Shown one piece after another: positions 58,468 through 64,000 of a stretch of 64,000 bases of DNA; the stretch's first letter is position 1; the number at the start of each line of letters is the position of its first letter. This DNA is from Frigoribacterium sp. Leaf263 (GTDB lineage Bacteria; Actinomycetota; Actinomycetes; Actinomycetales; Microbacteriaceae), in assembly GCF_001422285.1 (NCBI RefSeq), contig NZ_LMMO01000001.1:74292-138291 (forward strand), read 5' to 3'. A program made the translations under genes and the position numbers. A model generated the notes under the pieces. That model made no database searches, was not told the origin of the DNA, and saw nothing but the letters and a program-made list of their open reading frames with translations.

Positions 58468-61400
58468 TCAGGCGGAGGCGAGCACCTTGACGATGCGCTG
58501 CAGCGAGACGCTCTCGCTCGGCCGCAGGTCCTGGGCGAACAGGCTGAGCCGGAACTCCTCGAGCATCCACCGGGCCCGGACGAGCGCAGGAGGCGCGGTG
58601 CCGGTCGGGGGAAACGTCCCGCCCGCCGACTCGTACCGCTCGGTCGCCTGCTGCACCTCGCTCAACCAGACGCGGTCGCGCTGGGGGTTCTCGAGCAGCT
58701 TCGTCGTCCGTCGGGCGATGCCGACGAGGTACACGGGAACCCGCTGGAGCTGCTGCAGCCCGGTCGCCGACACGAAGCCCGGGTAGACGAGCCGGTCGCG
58801 CTGCTGGCGCATGTCGGTCAGGGCCGCGAGCAGATTCATCGACGTCGCGCTCTTCAGCGCCTTGTCGGCGTCGCGCGCGGCGGTCAGGGTGCGGGCGACG
58901 AGCGACACGGTCTGGAACATCTGATCCATGACCGCGCTCGAGACCCGGTCGCGGGTCGAGAGGAACTCCTTCTTCGTCATCACCATGCCGTCGGGCTTCA
59001 CCCGGAACAGGACGTCGTCGACGACGGCGACGAGGCAGTCCGCGAACAGCGCCGCCGTGTTCTGGTACGGGCTCGTCGCGAGGATCAGCTTCTCGGGGCT
59101 CGTCAGATGCTGCTGCACGTACGCCACCGGCGAGGGTGTCGCGAGCATGAGCAGCCGCCGGACGCCCTTCGGCGTCGCGAGGGCTTGATCGGCCGGGGTG
59201 GCCATGAGCGTGATCGAGACGGAGTCGCCGTGGTCGACGAGGGCCGGGTAGGCGCGGATGACGGTGTCGCCGTGCCGCGTGTCGACGACCGCGGGCAGCT
59301 CGTCGAAGTCCCATGACGTGATGCCGGCGCGCTCGAGCGAGTTCGCGGGGCGCTGGTCGGCCTCGGCGACCCGACCCGGGCCTCCTCGGCTCCCGCGGCC
59401 GCGCGCGTCGCGTCCGCCGCCCTGCGTGACCCGCGCGACGCTGTCGCGCGTGGCGTCGCGGAGACGGTGCTGCAGCGCCTCGAGGTCCTCGTCGGCGCCG
59501 ACGGCCCGCCCGCGGTCGTCGACGACCGCGTACGTCACCCGGAGGTGCGCGGGCACCCGGGCGAGATCGAAGTCGTCGGCCGAGACCGGCGTGTAGGTGA
59601 GCTTCTTGATGACCGAGGCGAGGGTCGCCGTGAACGGCTCGGAGACGTCGGTCGGCGGAGCGTCGGGCAGCTCGTCGGTGATCCGCTTCGCCCAGTCGGC
59701 GGCGGGGACGACGTTCTTGCGGATCTGCTTCGGCAGCGACTTGATGAGCGAGGTGACCAGCTCGTCGCGGAGGCCCGGCACCTGCCAGTCGAAGCCGACC
59801 GGCCGCAGGCGCGGCAGCAGAGGCAGGGGCACGACGACCGTCACGCCGTCGTCGTCGGCGCCGGGTTCGAACTTGTAGCGCAGCGTCAGCGTCTGGTCGC
59901 CCTGCTGCCAGGTGCTCGGGAACCCCTGCTCGTCGACGTCGGGCTCGTCGTCGCCCAGCAGGTCGGCGGCGGTCATGGTCAGCAGGTCGGGCGTCTCGGT
60001 CCTGGCCTTGCGCCACCAGCCCTCGAAGTCGCGCGTGCTGGCGACGTCGGCGGGGATGCGGCGCTGGAAGAACTCGAACGCCGCGTCGCCGTCGACGAGG
60101 ATGTCGCGGCGGCGCGTCCGCTCCTCGACCTCGGTCAGCTCGCGGATCAGCCGCTGGTTCTGCTGCTCGAAGGCTTGGCGGGACTCCCAGTCGCCCTCGA
60201 CCAGGGCGTGCCGGATGAACAGCTCGCGCGCGTAGGCCGGGTCGATGCGCGAGAACTGGATGCGCCTCCTCGGCACGATCGGGACGCCGTAGAGCGTGAC
60301 GCGCTCGTAGGCGACGACGGCACCCTGCTTCTTCTCCCAGTGGGGCTCGCCGTAGCTGCGCTTGACGAGGTCGGGGGCGAGCGGCTCGGCCCACGCGGGG
60401 TCGATGGCGCCGTTCACGCGGGCGAAGAGGCGGCTCGTCTCGACGAGTTCGGCGCTCATGATCGCCGCCGGCTGCTTCTTCGCGAGGGCGCTGCCCGGGA
60501 ACACCACGAAGCGCGACTGACGGGCGCCGACGTAGTCCTTCTTCTGCGGGTCGAACAGGCCGATCTGGCTGAGCAGGCCGGCGAGCAGGCTGCGGTGCAC
60601 GCCGTCGGGGTTCGTGCTGCGCTCGCCGATGTGCAGACCGAGAGGGCGGGAGGCGCGCGACAGCTGGCGGTAGACGTCCTGCCATTCGCGGATCCGCAGG
60701 TAGTTCAGGAACTCGTCGCGGCAGAGGCGCTTGAAGGCGTTGCCGCTGAGCTCCTTCTGCTTGTCCTCGAGGTGGTTCCAGAGGTTCAGCAGGGTCATGA
60801 AGTCGCCGGCCGGGTCGCGGAACCTCGCGTGCTTCTCGTCGGCCTGCGCGCGCCTCTCGAGCGGACGCTCGCGAGGGTCCTGGATGCTGAGGGCGGCGAC
60901 GATGGCGAGCACCTCGCGGGTCGTGCCGTGGGTCTTCGACTCGACGACCATGCGGGCCAGCCGGGGGTCGATCGGCAGGCGGGTCAGCTGCTTGCCGACG
61001 CGGGTGATCTGCCCGCCCTGGGTCACGGCACCGAGCTCGCGGAGGAGGTCGAGGCCGTCCTTGATGCCGCGGGAGTCCGGCGGCTGCAGGAACGGGAACG
61101 CCGCGATGTCGCCGAGATCGAGCGAGATCATCTGCAGGATGACCGCGGCGAGGTTCGTGCGGAGGATCTCGGGCTCGGTGTACTCGGGGCGCTTCTCGAA
61201 GTCGGTCTCGCTGTAGAGACGGATCGCGATGCCGCTGCTCGTGCGGCCCGAGCGGCCCGAGCGCTGATTCGCGCTGGCCTGCGAGATGGCCTCGATCGGG
61301 AGGCGCTGCACCTTGGCACGGGTCGAGTAGCGGCTGATGCGGGCGGTGCCTGCGTCGATCACGTACTTGATGCCCGGCACGGTGAGGCTGGTCTCGGCGA

Positions 61401-62391
61401 CGTTGGTCGCGAGGACGATGCGTCGCCGCGTGCCCGCGGTCGTGCTGGGCCGGAAGACCCGGTGCTGATCGGCTGCGCTGAGGCGGCCGTAGAGCGGCAG
61501 GACCTCGGTGTGCGGGAGGTTGCGACCACGGATGCTCTCCTCCGCGTCGCGGATCTCGTTCTCGCCGCTGAGGAACACGAGCACGTCGCCCGAGCTCTCG
61601 CCGGCGAGCTCGTCGAGCGCCTCGTTGATGCCCTGGAGGTAGTCCTTGTCGTCGGCGCGCTGCCGTCCGCCGGAGCCGGGCCCGGGGCCGGAGCCGGGCC
61701 CGGGGCCGGAGCGGGACCCGGCGGACGGGCCGCGCCGCGCCTCCCGCCGGTCGTCGTCCTCGTCGTCGTCGAGGTCGTCGTCGTCGTCGCCGGCCGCGTC
61801 GTCGGCGACGAGGGGGCGGTAGCGGACCTCGACGGGGTAGGTGCGCCCCGAGACCTCGACGATGGGGGCGTCGCCGAAGTGGCGCGAGAACGACTGCGGG
61901 TCGATCGTGGCACTGGTGATGATGAGCTTGAGGTCGGGGCGACGCGGCAGCAGCTGCTTGAGGTAGCCGAGCAGGAAGTCGATGGTGAGGCTGCGCTCGT
62001 GGGCCTCGTCGATGATGATCGTGTCGTAGCGCTCGAGGTCGCGGTCGAAATGGATCTCGTTCAGCAGGATGCCGTCGGTCATCAGCTTGATCTGCGTGTC
62101 GGCGCCCACCCGGTCGTCGAAGCGGACCTGGTAGCCGACGACGCCGCCGACCTCGTCGCCGAGCTCCTCCGCGATGCGCTCGCTGATGGTGCGGGCGGCG
62201 ATGCGGCGGGGCTGCGTGTGCCCGATCTTCGTGCGGCCGAGCTCGAGGCAGATCTTCGGCAGCTGCGTGGTCTTCCCCGAGCCGGTGGCGCCGGCGACGA
62301 TGACGACCTGGTTGTCGCGGATCGCGGCGGAGATGTCGTCGCGCCGCTGGCTGACCGGCAGCTCGGCCGGGTACGTGATGGTGGGGATCAT
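58468..62391 (-). CDS. hrpA: ATP-dependent DEAH-box RNA helicase HrpA
   Basis: 1307 residues, typical HrpA length. Walker A GATGSGKT at 34-41, DEAH at 128-131 (IIIDEAHERS), SATID (motif III), TNVAETSLTVPG and QRSGRSGR (motif VI) are intact, followed by HA2, OB-fold and the DUF3418 C-terminal region. An unusual insert near residues 195-250 has an Asp-rich run and a Gly-Pro-Gly-Ser repeat encoded by 18-bp tandem DNA units (61670-61720). HrpA resolves stalled or collided ribosomes in E. coli. ATG at 62391. Confidence 0.95.
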   Translation of the reverse strand: MIPTITYPAELPVSQRRDDISAAIRDNQVVIVAGATGSGKTTQLPKICLELGRTKIGHTQPRRIAARTISERIAEELGDEVGGVVGYQVRFDDRVGADTQIKLMTDGILLNEIHFDRDLERYDTIIIDEAHERSLTIDFLLGYLKQLLPRRPDLKLIITSATIDPQSFSRHFGDAPIVEVSGRTYPVEVRYRPLVADDAAGDDDDDLDDDEDDDRREARRGPSAGSRSGPGPGSGPGPGSGGRQRADDKDYLQGINEALDELAGESSGDVLVFLSGENEIRDAEESIRGRNLPHTEVLPLYGRLSAADQHRVFRPSTTAGTRRRIVLATNVAETSLTVPGIKYVIDAGTARISRYSTRAKVQRLPIEAISQASANQRSGRSGRTSSGIAIRLYSETDFEKRPEYTEPEILRTNLAAVILQMISLDLGDIAAFPFLQPPDSRGIKDGLDLLRELGAVTQGGQITRVGKQLTRLPIDPRLARMVVESKTHGTTREVLAIVAALSIQDPRERPLERRAQADEKHARFRDPAGDFMTLLNLWNHLEDKQKELSGNAFKRLCRDEFLNYLRIREWQDVYRQLSRASRPLGLHIGERSTNPDGVHRSLLAGLLSQIGLFDPQKKDYVGARQSRFVVFPGSALAKKQPAAIMSAELVETSRLFARVNGAIDPAWAEPLAPDLVKRSYGEPHWEKKQGAVVAYERVTLYGVPIVPRRRIQFSRIDPAYARELFIRHALVEGDWESRQAFEQQNQRLIRELTEVEERTRRRDILVDGDAAFEFFQRRIPADVASTRDFEGWWRKARTETPDLLTMTAADLLGDDEPDVDEQGFPSTWQQGDQTLTLRYKFEPGADDDGVTVVVPLPLLPRLRPVGFDWQVPGLRDELVTSLIKSLPKQIRKNVVPAADWAKRITDELPDAPPTDVSEPFTATLASVIKKLTYTPVSADDFDLARVPAHLRVTYAVVDDRGRAVGADEDLEALQHRLRDATRDSVARVTQGGGRDARGRGSRGGPGRVAEADQRPANSLERAGITSWDFDELPAVVDTRHGDTVIRAYPALVDHGDSVSITLMATPADQALATPKGVRRLLMLATPSPVAYVQQHLTSPEKLILATSPYQNTAALFADCLVAVVDDVLFRVKPDGMVMTKKEFLSTRDRVSSAVMDQMFQTVSLVARTLTAARDADKALKSATSMNLLAALTDMRQQRDRLVYPGFVSATGLQQLQRVPVYLVGIARRTTKLLENPQRDRVWLSEVQQATERYESAGGTFPPTGTAPPALVRARWMLEEFRLSLFAQDLRPSESVSLQRIVKVLASA
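61670..61720 (-). repeat. 18-bp tandem repeat inside hrpA
   Basis: Two perfect copies of CCGGAGCCGGGCCCGGGG (plus-strand sense) at 61670-61687 and 61688-61705, with a degenerating third. They encode a Gly-Pro-Gly-Ser-Gly-Pro linker and keep the frame. Confidence 0.75.
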
Positions 62392-62497
62392 GGGCGTTCC
62401 AGCTTAAGCGGTCGTACACCCTCCCCCGGCGCGCGGGGCGGGCGTTCCGAGTGATGGCGGAGGCCGTGCCTCCCGGGTGGGGGTCTGTGGGGGGACG

Positions 62498-62503
62498 TAC
62501 TAT
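62498..62503 (+). promoter_or_regulatory. Putative -10 of the acyl-CoA synthetase gene
   Basis: TACTAT, 43 bases before the ATG; no good -35 is visible. The 155-base gap is shared with hrpA, whose minus-strand TTAAGC near its start could be a -10. Confidence 0.4.
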
Positions 62504-62546
62504 CCTGCGAGGATCACTCGTCAACGGAGACGGAGAACACCCGAAC

Positions 62547-64000
62547 ATGAGCACCCCCTCTCGCGCGACCGCATCGGTCGCCGCGATCCTGTCCGAGTCC
62601 GCGACGCGTTTCGCGGACGACATCGCGGTGATCGTGGGAGCCGAGCGCACCTCCTACGCCGACCTCTGGCAGCAGACCCTCGCCTACGCCGGCGCCCTCC
62701 GCGCCAAGGGGGTCCGTGAGGGCGACCGCGTCGCCATGCTCGTGCCCAACGTCGCGGACTTCCCCCGCGTGTACTACGCGACGCTCGCCCTCGGCGCCGT
62801 CGCCGTGCCCGTCCACGCGCTGCTGAAGCGCCACGAGATCGAGTACGTGCTCCGCGACAGCGGCTCGACCATCCTCGTCTGCGCCGCCCCGCTGCTCGCC
62901 GAAGGCGCCGCCGGCGCCTCGCTCGCCGGCGTCGACGTCGTCACCGTGCTCGCCCCGGGAAGCCCCGTCGACCCGCACGGCACCGGGCACGACCGGCTCG
63001 AGGCGCTCGCCGAGACCGCCGAGCCGCTCGACACCTACGTGCCCCGCGACCCGTTCGACACCGCGACGATCCTCTACACGAGCGGCACGACCGGCACGCC
63101 GAAGGGGGCCGAGGGGTCGCACTTCGCGCTCATCGAGCAGGTCAACACCAACCTGATGAGCACCTTCGACATGCGACGCGGCGACGTGCTGCTCGGCGCC
63201 CTCCCGCTGTTCCACACCTTCGGTCAGACCTGCACCATGAACACCGGTCTGCGAGCCGGCGCGACCATCGTCATGCTGCCGCGCTTCGACGGCGACGCCG
63301 CCCTCGCGGCCATGGTCGAACACGAGTGCGCCATCTTCATGGGCGTCCCGACGATGTACATGGCGCTCCTCGACGCGGCCACGCGCTCCGACGCCCGACC
63401 GACCCTCCGGTACGCCGTCTCGGGCGGAGCCTCGCTGCCGCTCGCCGTGCTGCAGCGCTTCGAGCAGGTCTTCGGCGCACCGCTGCACGAGGGGTACGGA
63501 CTGACCGAGACCTCGCCGGTCGCGACCTTCAACCACGTCGGGCGCACACCGCGGCCGGGCACCATCGGCACCCCGATCTGGGGCGTCGACGTCGAGATCG
63601 CCGACCCCGGCGTCCTCGACTCCATCGCCCTGCTGCCCCACGGCGAGATCGGCGAGCTCGTCATCCGCGGCCACAATCTGATGAACGGCTACCTCAACCG
63701 CCCCGACGACACGGCCGAGGCCATCGTCGACGGCTGGTTCCGCACCGGCGACCTCGGCACCAAGGACGACGACGGTTACCTCACCATCGTCGACCGGACG
63801 AAGGACATGATCATCCGCAACGGCTACAACGTCTACCCGCGGCAGGTGGAGGAGGTGCTGGCGACGCACCCCGACGTGACCATGGCGGCCGTCTTCGGCG
63901 TGCCGCACGAGCGACACGGACAGGAGATCGAGGCGGCCGTGGTGCTCCGCGAGGGTGCGACCGTCGGCGCCGACGAGCTGGTGACGTTCGTCTCGGACGA
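62547..64000 (+). CDS. Long-chain fatty-acid-CoA ligase, partial (cut by the window end)
   Basis: AMP-forming adenylating enzyme that activates a carboxylic acid to its CoA thioester. About 484 codons are present with no stop, so the C-terminus lies beyond 64000. Motifs: P-loop-like LYTSGTTGTPKGA near residue 175, HEGYGLTETSPV, the GWFRTGDLG hinge and KDMIIRNGYNVYP before the mobile C-terminal domain. The VYPRQVEEVLATHPDV segment is typical of FadD-like ligases. GGAGACGGAGA precedes the ATG. Chain-length specificity cannot be read. Confidence 0.9.
   Translation, partial: MSTPSRATASVAAILSESATRFADDIAVIVGAERTSYADLWQQTLAYAGALRAKGVREGDRVAMLVPNVADFPRVYYATLALGAVAVPVHALLKRHEIEYVLRDSGSTILVCAAPLLAEGAAGASLAGVDVVTVLAPGSPVDPHGTGHDRLEALAETAEPLDTYVPRDPFDTATILYTSGTTGTPKGAEGSHFALIEQVNTNLMSTFDMRRGDVLLGALPLFHTFGQTCTMNTGLRAGATIVMLPRFDGDAALAAMVEHECAIFMGVPTMYMALLDAATRSDARPTLRYAVSGGASLPLAVLQRFEQVFGAPLHEGYGLTETSPVATFNHVGRTPRPGTIGTPIWGVDVEIADPGVLDSIALLPHGEIGELVIRGHNLMNGYLNRPDDTAEAIVDGWFRTGDLGTKDDDGYLTIVDRTKDMIIRNGYNVYPRQVEEVLATHPDVTMAAVFGVPHERHGQEIEAAVVLREGATVGADELVTFVSD

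Noticed and set aside
61660-61810. Repeated GC-rich units resembling a CRISPR or minisatellite
   Set aside because: Units are 18 bp without spacers and lie in frame inside hrpA; a coding tandem repeat explains them.

Overview
The window is about 72% GC, densely packed, and full of GTG and TTG starts and overlapping stop/start codons. With its class Ib nrdHIEF operon, the mscL-fmdB-fau/galU-rimJ block and many leaderless-looking promoters, it looks like the chromosome of an actinobacterium. I infer family Microbacteriaceae (Frigoribacterium, Curtobacterium or Rathayibacter-like); the genus cannot be settled from the sequence alone. I see no rRNA, CRISPR array, prophage or intact insertion sequence, and one tRNA gene (Ala, anticodon CGC).

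Layout. 1-4480: end of a plant-polysaccharide locus, with two sugar ABC permeases and a GH78 alpha-L-rhamnosidase. 4502-17120: a catabolic island. A nine-gene leftward operon runs from 14054 to 4502 and encodes a cytosine-deaminase-like amidohydrolase, an NMT1/THI5-type ABC importer (ATPase, permease, lipoprotein), a VAO-type FAD oxidoreductase, a creatininase-family hydrolase, a PdxH-like flavoprotein, a DUF1275 membrane protein and an allantoinase. Divergent from it lie an XRE-cupin regulator and a translationally coupled phthalate-dioxygenase-reductase-like enzyme; an 8-oxoguanine-deaminase-like amidohydrolase converges on them. The set reads as uptake and ring opening of a nitrogen heterocycle whose identity I cannot fix. 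This is the best candidate in the window for an undescribed pathway.

17246-25884: small redox and membrane genes, a WcbI-like protein, a YegP-like protein, an HTH/coiled-coil gene between paired dyad repeats, and a 1258-residue SF1-helicase-like protein whose Walker A and B motifs are degenerate, followed by an overlapping 71-residue gene. 26010-32218: housekeeping genes (mscL, fmdB-like, fau, galU, rimJ-like), tRNA-Ala and a large methyltransferase. 32272-39968: epimerase, Ski2-like helicase, SDR, RNase HI, aldo-keto reductase and MFS transporter, separated by strong hairpins. 40300-44289: nrdHIEF behind two NrdR-type boxes and a 16-bp palindrome. 44477-49947: membrane protein, kynureninase coupled to an amidohydrolase, methyltransferase, FMN reductase and a small hypothetical gene. 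50054-58364: an arabino-oligosaccharide locus (lipoprotein, two permeases, GH51 arabinofuranosidase), azlCD, a stress-type SDR and a LacI regulator. 58468-62391: hrpA. 62547 to the end: an acyl-CoA synthetase cut by the window edge.

Across the window a 13-mer, GGAGGCGCGGGTC, and close variants recur on both strands far beyond what base composition predicts, often just after stop codons, and sometimes as inverted pairs forming intercistronic hairpins.
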